55,670 nt of DNA from Pseudomonadota bacterium (GTDB taxonomy: Bacteria; Pseudomonadota; Alphaproteobacteria; Rhizobiales; Rhizobiaceae), in NCBI GenBank assembly GCA_023390055.1, contig JAEWDP010000128.1, positions 1 through 55,670 on the forward strand. The letters run 5' to 3'. The translations under genes were made by a program, and so were the position numbers. Under the pieces are notes generated by a model. It searched no databases. It had not been told where the DNA came from and was given only the letters and a program-made list of their open reading frames with translations. Positions 25,992 through 35,817 of the stretch are shown in pieces (positions within the stretch are counted from its first letter, which is position 1; each line of letters opens with the position of its first letter).

Positions 25992-28349
25992 ATGAAAACG
26001 ATGGTCGACGTGCGGCAGGAGACTGCCGGCGAAGGGTGGTTGCATCTCAAATTTCCAGGAGTGCGCAAGGCTCCGAGGTTGTTTTCCGGTGATGCAAACC
26101 TGACGGTAACGCCGATTACGCGGCATCTGCCACGGGTCGAACTGGTCCTGAAACAGTCCATCCCGCTTCTTATCCTCGCCTTTCTGCTCGTTGTCGCGAC
26201 GTCGCGCAGCCTTGGCCTTGTCAACGAACATGCCCGCATGGAAGAGGCCGCCCGTCAGGCAACGTCACTATTGGCAACTGCGGCTGTGGCCTCGCTCGCC
26301 GGCCATGAGGCGAGCCTTGTGGCCGGCGAGCGCAAGGCCGCCGAAACGCGCCTTTTGCAGTACCTTCCGCAGGATCGTCTGGATGAAGACGCCTTTCTCC
26401 TCCTGGTCAATCCTGCCGGCAAGGTCTTTGGCGGCATTGCGGCCGGCCCGTATATCGGACAGCGCTTGACTTCGCTTCTGCCAGAAATGGCCGCGCTTCG
26501 CCGGTTCAATGGCACAGGACTGATCGAAACCTCGATCGGCGAAGAACCGCATTATGCCGCGATCCATTCGCTCGGCAAGGATGGCGGCCTGATCGTTGCG
26601 GCTCACTCGCTCGCCTCCATCCAATCCTTCTGGCGCCATGAACTGTCCCTCAATGTCACGCTGTTTGCCTGTATCTCGGTCATCCTGCTGGTAATTCTCT
26701 ATGCCTATTATGTACAGGTGAAACGGGCACGGGAAGCTGACGAGACCTTCCTGGAAGCAAATCTCCGCATCGAGACGGCGTTGTCTCGTGGCCGTTGCGG
26801 ATTGTGGGACTTCGACGTCGCCAATCGGCGCCTCTTCTGGTCAGGCTCAATGTACGAAATGCTCGGGCTGCCACCGTCCGGCAAGCTGCTTTCCTTTGCC
26901 GATGCCGCACGGATGATGCACCCGGCCGATGGCAATCTCTATGCGCTTGCGCGGACCATCAGCCGTGGAAACGCAAAGCAGGTGGATCAGGTGTTTCGGA
27001 TGCGCCATGCCGCAGGACATTATGTGTGGATGCGGGCTCGTGCACAGGTGGTACGAACCAGTGCGGGACGCGCGCATATCATCGGCATTGCCATGGACGT
27101 TACCGAGCAGCACCGGCTGGCACAGCGCTACGCCGAAGCCGACCAGAGACTGGCAGATGCGATCGAATGTACGTCGGAAGCCTTTGTCTTGTGGGACAAG
27201 AACAATCGCCTCGTCATGTGCAACGCGCATTTCCAGCAGGCATACGGCTTGCCGGACAGCGTCCTCGTCCCCGGCACGGAACGTCACGTCGTCAATGCAG
27301 CCGCAGCACGGCCCGTTATCGAGCGACGCATCGTCGACCCCGAGCAGAACGGTCAGTCACGCACCAGAGAAGTGCAACTCGCCGACGGGCGCTGGCTGCA
27401 GATCAATGAACGACGCACGCGCGACGGCGGCATGGTTTCGGTGGGAACCGACATCACGTTGATCAAGCGCCATCAGGAGAGACTGCGTGATTCGGAACGG
27501 CGCCTGATGGCAACGATCGGTGATCTGTCTTCTTCCCAGAAGAAGCTCGAGCACCAAAAGGAAGAATTGTCGATTGCCAATGCCAACTATCTTGCGGAAA
27601 AGGAGCGCGCCCAGGCGGCCAACAAGGCCAAGTCGGAATTCCTGGCGAACATGTCCCACGAACTGCGCACACCGCTCAATGCAATCCTCGGCTTTTCCGA
27701 GATCCTTGTCGGCGAGATGTTCGGCCCAGTTGGCTCGCCGAAATACAGCGAATACGCCCGTGACATCCATGACAGCGGCCAGCATCTTTTGAACCTCATC
27801 AGCGACATTCTCGACATGTCGAAGATCGAGGCCGGACACATGAAGATCCACAACGAGAGCATCGATCTCGTACCGCTGATCGAGGAAAGCCTGCGCCTCA
27901 CATCCATTTCCGCGCTGGAAAAGAATATCGCGGTTGAGCAATGCCTGGCGGACAATCTGACCATGATTGGCGATCGCCGCGCCATGAAACAGGTCATGCT
28001 GAACCTTTTGTCAAATGCCGTCAAATTCACGGATAACGGTGGTCGCATCGTGGTTCGCGCCCACAAATCGCATACCGGCCTGCGCCTGATGATCGCAGAT
28101 ACGGGGATCGGCATTCCAAAGCCCGCCTTGCCCAAAATCGGACAACCGTTCGAACAGGTTCAAAGCCAGTATGCCAAGAGCAAGGGCGGCTCGGGCCTCG
28201 GCCTTGCGATTTCACGGTCGCTCATCGCCCTGCATGGCGGCTCGATGCGCATTCGCTCCTGCGTCGGCCGGGGAACTGTCGTATGCCTCCACGTGCCCGA
28301 ACCGCAAGCCGATGACAACGCTACCGTTCGCTACCAACGACACGCCTGA
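25992..28349 (+). CDS. membrane-bound PAS-domain sensor histidine kinase
   Basis: From the ATG at 25992 (GAGGG 5 nt upstream; GTG 25965 and ATG 25980 are also possible) it has 785 residues. Membrane helices lie near residues 43-62 and 220-240 and enclose an extracytoplasmic domain. PAS folds follow (WDFDVANRRLFWSG with its PAC segment; then FVLWDKNNRLVMCN), then a coiled coil. The HisKA domain has FLANMSHELRTPLNAILGFSE with His556, followed by HATPase boxes NLLSNAVKFT, ADTGIGIP and GSGLGLAISRSL. There is no receiver domain. The HisKA region resembles the PdhS/DivJ/CbrA kinases of rhizobia, but the partner regulator is not adjacent. Its 3' end overlaps the convergent glnE by 29 bp. Confidence 0.9.
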   Translation: MKTMVDVRQETAGEGWLHLKFPGVRKAPRLFSGDANLTVTPITRHLPRVELVLKQSIPLLILAFLLVVATSRSLGLVNEHARMEEAARQATSLLATAAVASLAGHEASLVAGERKAAETRLLQYLPQDRLDEDAFLLLVNPAGKVFGGIAAGPYIGQRLTSLLPEMAALRRFNGTGLIETSIGEEPHYAAIHSLGKDGGLIVAAHSLASIQSFWRHELSLNVTLFACISVILLVILYAYYVQVKRAREADETFLEANLRIETALSRGRCGLWDFDVANRRLFWSGSMYEMLGLPPSGKLLSFADAARMMHPADGNLYALARTISRGNAKQVDQVFRMRHAAGHYVWMRARAQVVRTSAGRAHIIGIAMDVTEQHRLAQRYAEADQRLADAIECTSEAFVLWDKNNRLVMCNAHFQQAYGLPDSVLVPGTERHVVNAAAARPVIERRIVDPEQNGQSRTREVQLADGRWLQINERRTRDGGMVSVGTDITLIKRHQERLRDSERRLMATIGDLSSSQKKLEHQKEELSIANANYLAEKERAQAANKAKSEFLANMSHELRTPLNAILGFSEILVGEMFGPVGSPKYSEYARDIHDSGQHLLNLISDILDMSKIEAGHMKIHNESIDLVPLIEESLRLTSISALEKNIAVEQCLADNLTMIGDRRAMKQVMLNLLSNAVKFTDNGGRIVVRAHKSHTGLRLMIADTGIGIPKPALPKIGQPFEQVQSQYAKSKGGSGLGLAISRSLIALHGGSMRIRSCVGRGTVVCLHVPEPQADDNATVRYQRHA

Positions 28350-31278
28350 AGATTACCCTCACCGCTTTCGACATCCGCTTCACCTCCCCTTCCAGTGTGC
28401 GGATGTCAGGGCAATCGCCCGCCTTGCAGACACGCTCGACAAGACCGGCTGGTGCATCCTTGGGATCGAAGGGGCCGTCAATGCAAAGCCGGATGATCTG
28501 GGAGAGTTCCGTAAACAGGCGTAGTGCTTCCAGCACCAAATCGAGATCACCGGGTGCCATCAGGTCGGCCCCGAGCGTCATCAGCGCTTCTGCAGTACTG
28601 AAGCCATGACCGTCAGCGACAATACCGCGTGCCGGCGCCACAAGACGCAGATACTGCGCGATGAACTCTATATCGATCAAACCGCCTGGGATCAGCTTGA
28701 AGTCCCAGATGTCACGCGGCGGCTTTTCGGCCTCGATGAGGGCACGCATTTCCTGAACGTCGGTTGCAATCTTTAAAACATCCGGCGTCGTGGAAAGCGC
28801 CTGCGCAATCACGGCCTCAGCCTCTTTCACAAGGCTTGCATCACCGCTGACCAGCCGTGCCCGCGTCAAGGCCATGTGTTCCCACGTCCAGGCTTCTTCC
28901 TGCTGATACTTGCGAAAGGCCGTAATGCGGGTCGCAACGGGTCCCTTGTTGCCTGAAGGTCGCAGCCGCATATCGACCTCGAAGAGCACGCCCTCGGCCA
29001 TTGGAGCAGACAGGGCAGCGATCAGGCGTTGCGTCAGGCGCGTAAAATAGCGCGTGCTGTCGAGGGGCTTTGGCCCGTCCGATTCCAGGACCTGCGCATC
29101 GTAGTCATAGAGCAGGATAAGATCGACGTCGGAGGCAGCAGTCAGTTCAAAACTGCCAAGCTTGCCCATCCCCATCAACGCGACCCGCCCGCCGGAAAAG
29201 CGGCCATGTGCTGCTTCGATTTCGCGCTCGACCGCGTTCAGGGCCTGCTCGATCAGGAGGTCGGCAAGGTCGGTAAAGGCATGGCCGGCCTGCATGCCGT
29301 CAATCGCGCCCGTCAGCAATCTGATCCCGATCAGGAACTTCTGCTCGGCTGCAAAGATGCGCAGGCGATCCAGCCGTTCCTCGTAATGCCCGGCGGAGAG
29401 CAGGAATGTGTGCAGCCTCTCGCCGAGATGATCACGTGTCGGCAATTCGGCCATCAGGCCGGGATCAAGCATGCCGTCAAAGACATGCGGCCTGGACGAA
29501 ATGATATCGGCCAGCCGCGGAGCAGACGCCATGACCGATACGATCAAGGAGAGGAGTGCCGGATTGTTGCCGATGAGAGAAAACAGCTGAATACCGGCCG
29601 GAAGGCCGGATAAAAAGCTGTCGAAACGAAGAAGCGCCTCGTCGGCGCGGCTACTTTGACCAAAGGCTTTCAGCAGATCCGGTATCATTTCGGTCAGCCG
29701 CTCTCGTGCTTCAACCGACTGTACGGCACGGTAGCGGCCATAATGCCAGGTCCGGATGACGCCGGAGATTGCGTCGGGTCGTTCAAACCCGAGTGCCGCC
29801 AATGTCTTCAATGTTTCCGGGTCGGCCTGCTGGCCGGTAAAGACGAGATTGCCTTCCACACCCGACAGTTTTGCCTCCTGTTCGAACAGCCGGGCATAGC
29901 GCTTTTCGACAGTGCGCAACGTCTTCTCCAGACTGGCGGAGAACGCTTCAGTGTCAGAAAAACCCGCCATGAAGGCAATGCGCTTCAATTCCGCCTCTGT
30001 CGTCGGCAGGCTGTGCGTCTGTTCGTCCCGCACCATCTGGATGCGGTGTTCGACGTCTCTCAAGAACCAGTAAGCATCCGTCAGTTCCCTTGCGATCTCC
30101 GGGGTGATCCAGTTTGCCTCGGCAAGGGATAAAAGCGCATCCTCGGTGCGCCTGGCTCTCAATGGCGGCATGCGTCCGCCGGCAATCAATTGCTGCGTCT
30201 GCGCAAAGAATTCTATCTCGCGTATGCCCCCACGTCCAAGCTTGATGTCATGTCCTTTGATTGCGATCGCACCATGCCCCTTGTGAACATGGATCTGGCG
30301 CTTGATCGAATGGATGTCTGCAATCGCGGCATAGTCCAGGTATTTTCGAAAGACGAAGGGCACGAGGTGCTGGAGGAACGCCTCACCGCCTGCAATATCG
30401 CCGGCCATGGCACGCGCCTTGATAAAGGCTGCCCGCTCCCAGTTCTGTCCCCGGCTTTCGTAGTAGAGCAGTCCGGCCTCGAGCGGCACGGCAAGCGGAG
30501 TGGAGCCGGGATCCGGCCGCAGCCTGAGGTCGGTGCGAAAGACATACCCGTCGGCGGTCCGTTCCTGAAGGATGCGAACGAGACGTCGCATCATGCGTGC
30601 GTAGATTTCCGATCCGTCCATCGGGTCCGGCAAGATCCCGCTTTCAGGATCGAAGAAGACAACGATATCGATATCGGACGAGTAGTTCAGCTCAAAACCG
30701 CCAAGCTTGCCCATGCCGATGACGATAAGGCCCGATCCTTCGCTCGGATTGTCAGGCTCCTTCAACACAAGCTTGCCACTGTCATGGGCGACAAGCAGGA
30801 GATGGTCTATCGACGCTGCCACGGCGGCATCAGCCAGGAGAGTGAGGTAACGGGTCGTATCGCGGGCGCTGAAGATCCTGGCAAGATCCGCAAGCGCCAC
30901 GAGAAAAGATACGCTGCGCTTCATGCGTCGCAGCTGCGTCATCACCTCTGCTTCCGACGGTGTCACGCCATCGACTGGACGCCACGCGCAGCGGGTGGCA
31001 TCGATCATTTCCTGCAGCTTCTGCTCGATCGGCCCGATGGCGGCCATCGTGAGAAGATGCGGATAGATCGTCGCCGTTTCAAGAAGATAGGGCGAAAGAG
31101 ACAGCGCGGAGATCAGGAACGCTTTCAATGCGCCGTCCTCGGCTATCACCTCGGCAAGCGCTTCATCCTGTCTGGCGGCATCCTTCACGACAGCCCATGC
31201 AGATCGTGCCTCCGCCTGACTGCGTGGGCGAATTACATCCATTTCAACGAGGTCAAGCCGCCCATCGGTTGTCTTCAC
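28321..31278 (-). CDS. glnE: bifunctional glutamine synthetase adenylyltransferase/deadenylylase
   Basis: GlnE adds AMP to a Tyr of glutamine synthetase when nitrogen is plentiful and removes it when nitrogen is scarce, under PII control. The 985-residue protein has the two expected nucleotidyltransferase modules: the N-terminal deadenylylase with GMGKLGGFELNYSSDIDI near residue 190-207, and the C-terminal adenylyltransferase with GMGKLGSFELTAASDVDL near 700-717, separated by the regulatory helical domain. Length is normal for the family. Its end overlaps the PAS kinase gene by 29 bp tail to tail. Confidence 0.96.
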   Translation of the reverse strand: MKTTDGRLDLVEMDVIRPRSQAEARSAWAVVKDAARQDEALAEVIAEDGALKAFLISALSLSPYLLETATIYPHLLTMAAIGPIEQKLQEMIDATRCAWRPVDGVTPSEAEVMTQLRRMKRSVSFLVALADLARIFSARDTTRYLTLLADAAVAASIDHLLLVAHDSGKLVLKEPDNPSEGSGLIVIGMGKLGGFELNYSSDIDIVVFFDPESGILPDPMDGSEIYARMMRRLVRILQERTADGYVFRTDLRLRPDPGSTPLAVPLEAGLLYYESRGQNWERAAFIKARAMAGDIAGGEAFLQHLVPFVFRKYLDYAAIADIHSIKRQIHVHKGHGAIAIKGHDIKLGRGGIREIEFFAQTQQLIAGGRMPPLRARRTEDALLSLAEANWITPEIARELTDAYWFLRDVEHRIQMVRDEQTHSLPTTEAELKRIAFMAGFSDTEAFSASLEKTLRTVEKRYARLFEQEAKLSGVEGNLVFTGQQADPETLKTLAALGFERPDAISGVIRTWHYGRYRAVQSVEARERLTEMIPDLLKAFGQSSRADEALLRFDSFLSGLPAGIQLFSLIGNNPALLSLIVSVMASAPRLADIISSRPHVFDGMLDPGLMAELPTRDHLGERLHTFLLSAGHYEERLDRLRIFAAEQKFLIGIRLLTGAIDGMQAGHAFTDLADLLIEQALNAVEREIEAAHGRFSGGRVALMGMGKLGSFELTAASDVDLILLYDYDAQVLESDGPKPLDSTRYFTRLTQRLIAALSAPMAEGVLFEVDMRLRPSGNKGPVATRITAFRKYQQEEAWTWEHMALTRARLVSGDASLVKEAEAVIAQALSTTPDVLKIATDVQEMRALIEAEKPPRDIWDFKLIPGGLIDIEFIAQYLRLVAPARGIVADGHGFSTAEALMTLGADLMAPGDLDLVLEALRLFTELSQIIRLCIDGPFDPKDAPAGLVERVCKAGDCPDIRTLEGEVKRMSKAVRVIFRRVVGSER

Positions 31279-31413
31279 GAACGTCTCCTCGCTTCACCCT
31301 GGTAAAGTCGTGTCACGACTTGCCGCTCATCCGCCAAGAATTGTGGACACCCTCGCAATTCGCCTATCCATCTTAACCCGGATATGCCTCCAGCCAGCCA
31401 GGTTCTCGATCCT

Positions 31414-31746
31414 TCAGGAATTCGATCTTGCAAAGGGCACGACCCTGCCCGCCGAACTGGCCGCACGTTCATCCATGATGTCCTGGTCCGGTCTCAACAG
31501 CGATGGCGATACTTTCCATTGCCTGTTGTCTTGCGCATGGACGATCACCGTCTTGCGATTGCGCCGAACGACAATACCGCGAACGAGCATGTCGTCTGGA
31601 CCCGTGAACATGACACGGCTGCCGATTGTCAGTTTCTGTAGGGCGGCAGTCGTCTTCTGCTGATGCAGGAACTCCAGCCGATCGACGATCCGATCATTGA
31701 GTTCCAACAGTTCGGCTTCGCTGAAATTCTCGATATCGATCATCAT
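31414..31746 (-). CDS. conserved-type small hypothetical protein
   Basis: From the ATG at 31746 (GGAG about 7 nt upstream) the protein has 110 residues. It begins with an acidic helix (IENFSEAELLELNDRIVDRLEFL), followed by a compact beta-rich segment (LTIGSRVMFTGPDD, RGIVVRRNRKTVIVHAQ, RQWKVSP) that looks like a small SH3/KOW-like RNA or protein binding barrel, and a disordered tail. A longer frame from 31857 adds a Trp/Arg-rich stretch that does not look like protein. It lies between a sensor kinase gene and glnE, all on the same strand. Function is unknown. Confidence 0.65.
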   Translation of the reverse strand: MMIDIENFSEAELLELNDRIVDRLEFLHQQKTTAALQKLTIGSRVMFTGPDDMLVRGIVVRRNRKTVIVHAQDNRQWKVSPSLLRPDQDIMDERAASSAGRVVPFARSNS

Positions 31747-31882
31747 CCGGCTCCATCTCATCTGGAGCCGCCATTTTACGCACACCCGGGGCCATGATTG
31801 AAGACCGCGCGAGCGCCATACCCGGAAAACTTGCGTGCACGATGTGCTTGTTTTCACATCGCAGGTAGCGTTGTTTCGAAAA

Positions 31883-33292
31883 CTATGCCTTGAGGAGAGG
31901 AAAGACCATTGTAGCTGTCAGGCCTGATGCGTCTTCGCGATCTTCATGTGTTGGCGACAGGACAAGCGAGCCTCCATGCAGTTCCATCACCGCTTCCACA
32001 AGCGAGAGCCCGAGACCGGTCCCGGGCTTGGAGCGACTGGCATCAAGCCGTACGAACCGTTTGGTTACCTCACCACGCTTTTCTGCAGGAATGCCGGGCC
32101 CATTGTCACAAACGGATAGACGAATTGCGGTTGCATCCCGGGCCAGAACGACCCTGATCGCCTTTTCCCCTTCACCTTCGGCGGCATATTTGATGGCGTT
32201 GTCGAGAAGGTTGAAGATCGCCTGGCCTATGAGCTCACGATTGCCATTGACCTTGATGTCCGAAGCGATCGACGTCGTCAGCGACAGGCCTGCCTCTTCT
32301 GCCACGGGCTCGTAGAGTTCGCAGCTGTCCGAAGAAATGGCGCATAAATCGACCTCGCTCATTTCGGCGGCAAGCGAGCCCGCCTCAACGCGCGAAATCA
32401 TCAGCAATGCATTGAATGTCCGGATCAGTTGATCCGATTCGGAAATGATCCCCTCAAGAGCCGTTCGGCGGCTATCCGTATCATCCTCGGCCAAGGCATC
32501 GGCCGCCTTGTTGCGCAACCGTGTCAAAGGTGTCTTGAGGTCATGAGCAATGTTGTCGGAGACCTGGCGAAGTCCTTCATTGAGCTTTTCAATGCGCCCG
32601 AGCATGGCGTTCAGTGATTCCGACAGGCGGTCGAATTCATCACCGGATCTGCCAACCGGCAACCGTTGCGACAGATCGCCGGCCATGATCTTCTGGCTGG
32701 CTGCCGACATCCTGTCGATGCGTTTCAAGGCATTGCGCCCGATGCCGAACCAGATGAACAGGGCTCCGACACCCATGATCGTCAGTGCGACCATCAGCGC
32801 ACGCCGCACGATGCCGCGAAAACGTCCCGGCTCACCAAGGTCGCGCCCGATCATCACGCGCAGGCCATTTTCCATGAAAAGCACGTTGGCGATCGCCATA
32901 TGCCGTTCCGCAGGACCGCTTTCGCTATAGGGTTCATAAGTGAAGGGAAACCGTGTCCAGCCTTCATGGCCAAGAACCCCCGGCTCGACCGAGGCAACGT
33001 TGCCCGCCAGTATCTCGCCGTTCATGCCTGCAATGACATAAAGGTTGGCACCAGGCTGGCGTGCCCGGCGCTCCATCATCCGAAGCATGCCGTTGACGCC
33101 ACCGCGTTGATAGGCGCGTTGCATGTCGCCAATCTCTTCAACGAGATTGTCGCGCGTCTGCTGAACGAGGATGCGCTCCGACATCGCGGTCACATAAAAG
33201 ACCAGGAAGGCGGCGCAGATCGCAAAGAGCAGTATGTAAAGCCCCGACAGCCGAACAGCCGTTGATCGGAGCATGAGGCGAAGCCGCGTCAT
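31883..33292 (-). CDS. two-component sensor histidine kinase (envelope type)
   Basis: This EnvZ/PmrB-like kinase has 469 residues: N-terminal helix (about 13-36), periplasmic domain (37-165), second helix (166-184), HAMP (185-235), HisKA with SDNIAHDLKTPLTRLR (His250) and the HATPase domain with NLLDNAIKYA, VCDNGPGIP and GTGLGLSLVEAV. The response regulator gene ends 3 bp upstream, so the two are translated together. Degp lies just beyond the regulator, which suggests that this pair watches the periplasm or outer membrane. The stimulus is unknown. Confidence 0.92.
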   Translation of the reverse strand: MTRLRLMLRSTAVRLSGLYILLFAICAAFLVFYVTAMSERILVQQTRDNLVEEIGDMQRAYQRGGVNGMLRMMERRARQPGANLYVIAGMNGEILAGNVASVEPGVLGHEGWTRFPFTYEPYSESGPAERHMAIANVLFMENGLRVMIGRDLGEPGRFRGIVRRALMVALTIMGVGALFIWFGIGRNALKRIDRMSAASQKIMAGDLSQRLPVGRSGDEFDRLSESLNAMLGRIEKLNEGLRQVSDNIAHDLKTPLTRLRNKAADALAEDDTDSRRTALEGIISESDQLIRTFNALLMISRVEAGSLAAEMSEVDLCAISSDSCELYEPVAEEAGLSLTTSIASDIKVNGNRELIGQAIFNLLDNAIKYAAEGEGEKAIRVVLARDATAIRLSVCDNGPGIPAEKRGEVTKRFVRLDASRSKPGTGLGLSLVEAVMELHGGSLVLSPTHEDREDASGLTATMVFPLLKA

Positions 33293-33295
33293 CGG

Positions 33296-33973
33296 TTACG
33301 CTTCATCCTTGATCATGTAGCCGGCGCCGCGGATCGTCTTCAGGAGCGGTTTGTCGAAGTCCTTCTCGATCTTCGAGCGCAAACGCGAGACGTGGACATC
33401 AATGACATTGGTCTGCGGATCAAAATGATAGTCCCAGACGTTTTCCAGAAGCATCGTGCGGGTCACGACCTGTCCGGCATTCTTCATCAGGTATTCCAGG
33501 AGACGGAACTCGCGGGGCTGCAGGAGAACGTCCTTGCCTGCCCGCTTCACTTCGTGGGACAGCCGGTCGAGTTCCAGGTCTCCCACACGATAGACCATAT
33601 CCTGTTCAGGCGTCCCCTTGCGCCGGCCAAGCACCTCGACACGGGCCAGAAGCTCGGAAAAAGCATAGGGTTTTGGCAGGTAATCGTCCCCACCGGCCCT
33701 CAAGCCCGTTACCCTGTCATCGACCTGCCCAAGGGCCGACAGGATCAGAACGGGCGTATTGATCGCACGCTTTCGCAATTCGCTGATGACCGATAGCCCG
33801 TCACGCCTGGGCAGCATGCGGTCGATCACCATGACATCGTAACTGTTTTCGGCCCCCATGAAGAGACCGCTTTCACCGTCACTTGCATGGTCGACCACGA
33901 TGCCTGCCTCACGGAAAGCCTTCGTCATGTAGGCTGCAGCCTCAAGGTCGTCTTCAATCACCAGAATCTTCAT
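33296..33973 (-). CDS. OmpR-family response regulator
   Basis: From the ATG at 33973 this is a 225-residue regulator: receiver domain with acidic pocket EDD (7-9), phospho-acceptor Asp51 (VIDRMLPRRDG) and Lys in YLPKPYAFSEL, then a winged-helix DNA-binding domain with LQPREFRLLEYLMKNAGQVVTR and DVHVSRLRSKIEKD. The longer frame from 34051 adds 26 residues without a family match. It is the partner of the kinase that follows. A terminator stands between degP and this gene, so it probably has its own promoter in the 160-bp gap, some of which overlaps the terminator. Confidence 0.92.
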   Translation of the reverse strand: MKILVIEDDLEAAAYMTKAFREAGIVVDHASDGESGLFMGAENSYDVMVIDRMLPRRDGLSVISELRKRAINTPVLILSALGQVDDRVTGLRAGGDDYLPKPYAFSELLARVEVLGRRKGTPEQDMVYRVGDLELDRLSHEVKRAGKDVLLQPREFRLLEYLMKNAGQVVTRTMLLENVWDYHFDPQTNVIDVHVSRLRSKIEKDFDKPLLKTIRGAGYMIKDEA

Positions 33974-34084
33974 GTGCGGTACAATAGCGTCAGTGGGCAG
34001 CTTTGCACCATCAGATTCGTTGACAGTAATGTCACGTGTCGGAGTTCCCATCGGCGCGGTTCCTCATATACGGATGAAACAGGA

Positions 34085-34115
34085 AAGGGCACCGACCGTT
34101 GCCGGCGGCGCCCTT
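34085..34115 (-). terminator. terminator after degP
   Basis: On the minus strand a 10-bp stem (one G-T pair) with arms 34115-34106 and 34094-34085 encloses an 11-nt loop and is followed by TTTCCTGTTT, 25 bp after the degP stop. Confidence 0.7.
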
Positions 34116-34139
34116 CATCTTGTTTTCGCTTCGTCTTGA

Positions 34140-35690
34140 TCAGCTCTCGTCGATCGGCAGGGCCAGGAAGCGGCTGCCACGATCCGACTCTACCTGGAAG
34201 AGCGCACGGGTGCGTCCATCCTTGCGAGCCTGTTCGATCGTCTTGTCAACATCGCTGGCCTTTTCGACCGGCTTGTTGTTGACCGAAACGATCTTTTCGC
34301 CGCTACGCAGGCCGCGCGCGGCCGCCTCGGAGCTTGGATCGACATCGGTTACGGCAAGGCCCTTACCATCTTCTGCAGGGGCAACGGTGATGCCGAGGCT
34401 GGCAAGAGCCTGTTCGCTGGCGGGAGCGTCCTTCTCCGAGCCGTCCGTGTCCGCCTTTGCAACATCTTCACTGGCGAGATTGCCAAGTGTCACATCGATG
34501 GTTTCAGAACTGCCATTGCGCCAGACAGTGATTTCGACATCGGTGTTGGGGCCGATCGCTGCCACCTTGCGGGCAAGGTCACGCGCATCCTTGATCGGAT
34601 CGCCGTTCAAGGCAGTAATGACGTCACCTTCAGTGATGCCGGCCTTGGCGCCCGGCGATCCTTCCTGAGGAACAACGACCAGTGCACCTTGTGCTTCCGA
34701 CAGACCAAGCGATTCTGCGATATCCTTGTTGACGGGCTGGATCTGTACGCCAAGCCAGCCACGCTCGACCTTGCCGTCATCCATCAGTTCCTTCACGACA
34801 TCCTTTGCAACGGAAGACGGAATTGCAAACGCAATGCCGACATTGCCGCCTGATGGCGAGAAGATCGCGGTGTTGATGCCAACGACCTCACCTTCGAGGT
34901 TAAAGGCCGGACCACCGGAGTTGCCGCGGTTTACGGCTGCGTCGATCTGGATATAGTCGTCATAGGGACCGGAGCCGATGTCACGACCACGGGCCGAAAC
35001 GATACCTGCCGTCACAGAGCCACCAAGACCGAACGGGTTGCCGACAGCGACCACCCAGTCACCGACACGCACCTTTGTGTCGTCGGCGAAGTTGACATAA
35101 GTGAATTCCCGGTTTGCATCGACCTTCAATACGGCGAGATCGGTCCGGCTGTCCTTGCCGATGAGCTTGGCGTCAAGCTCGGTGCCATCATCAAGCACGA
35201 CGGTAAACGCTGCGCCATCGGACACCACGTGGTTGTTGGTGACCAGATAGCCGTCTTCGGAGATGAAGAAGCCGGACCCTTGCGAGGTCGGACGCAGGCG
35301 ATGGGGCCGATCAGGGCGGTTGCGTTCGGCACGATCACGATCGCGCTCACCAAACTGCTGACCACCAAACTCACGGAAGAAGCGCTTCAGGGGATGGTCG
35401 TCCGGCAGGTTTTCAAAACCCTGGCCGCCGAAATTGAAGGAAAAATTGCCATTGTCGTTGACAGGCTGGACTTCAGACTGGACACGGACAGAAACAACTG
35501 CCGGGGAAACAGCCGAGACCACGTCCGCAAAGCTTGGAGCCTGGGGGGCCTGAACCTTGACCGGATCGGCAAACGAACTGGCGACCTGTGCGGGAATACC
35601 ACTCGACAGCATCAACGCTGCTAGACCGGCAACCGTCGAGGCCTTCAGGACTGTTTTCAGCGAGGGCTTTCCAAGATTATTGTTGAGCAT
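34140..35690 (-). CDS. degP: periplasmic Do-type serine protease/chaperone
   Basis: DegP/HtrA degrades or refolds damaged periplasmic proteins. The 516-residue protein has an N-terminal signal sequence (to about residue 41), a trypsin-like domain with triad His154 (NNHVVSDG), Asp184 (RTDLAVLK) and Ser258 (RGNSGGPAF), an Arg/Asp-rich insertion (112-133) in loop LA, and two PDZ domains (about 290-380 and 430-510). A palindrome lies 32-47 bp upstream. It precedes the two-component pair on the same strand and follows the ccm operon, the order known from other rhizobia. Confidence 0.95.
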   Translation of the reverse strand: MLNNNLGKPSLKTVLKASTVAGLAALMLSSGIPAQVASSFADPVKVQAPQAPSFADVVSAVSPAVVSVRVQSEVQPVNDNGNFSFNFGGQGFENLPDDHPLKRFFREFGGQQFGERDRDRAERNRPDRPHRLRPTSQGSGFFISEDGYLVTNNHVVSDGAAFTVVLDDGTELDAKLIGKDSRTDLAVLKVDANREFTYVNFADDTKVRVGDWVVAVGNPFGLGGSVTAGIVSARGRDIGSGPYDDYIQIDAAVNRGNSGGPAFNLEGEVVGINTAIFSPSGGNVGIAFAIPSSVAKDVVKELMDDGKVERGWLGVQIQPVNKDIAESLGLSEAQGALVVVPQEGSPGAKAGITEGDVITALNGDPIKDARDLARKVAAIGPNTDVEITVWRNGSSETIDVTLGNLASEDVAKADTDGSEKDAPASEQALASLGITVAPAEDGKGLAVTDVDPSSEAAARGLRSGEKIVSVNNKPVEKASDVDKTIEQARKDGRTRALFQVESDRGSRFLALPIDES

Positions 35691-35721
35691 AGTGAGTTAC
35701 CTTCTCTCTTCACTGACTTTA

Positions 35722-35737
35722 TCCGGGACCTCCCGGA
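35722..35737. promoter_or_regulatory. palindrome in the degP leader
   Basis: TCCGGGA-CC-TCCCGGA is a perfect 7-bp inverted repeat with a 2-bp spacer, 32-47 bp upstream of the degP ATG and inside the 127-bp gap after ccmH. It could be an operator or a small leader hairpin. No known consensus was matched. Confidence 0.4.
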
Positions 35738-35817
35738 AGGCGGTAGATGCCAGGAGATATAGGCAACGTCACCTTAACTGCAGGTGTCGTGCGGATGAAA
35801 TCTTGGTAATGTTTTCC

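Noticed and set aside
30190..31305. A 371-codon open frame opposite glnE
   Set aside because: It lies wholly within the well-supported glnE gene on the other strand, has no domain resemblance and reflects GC-biased codon use.
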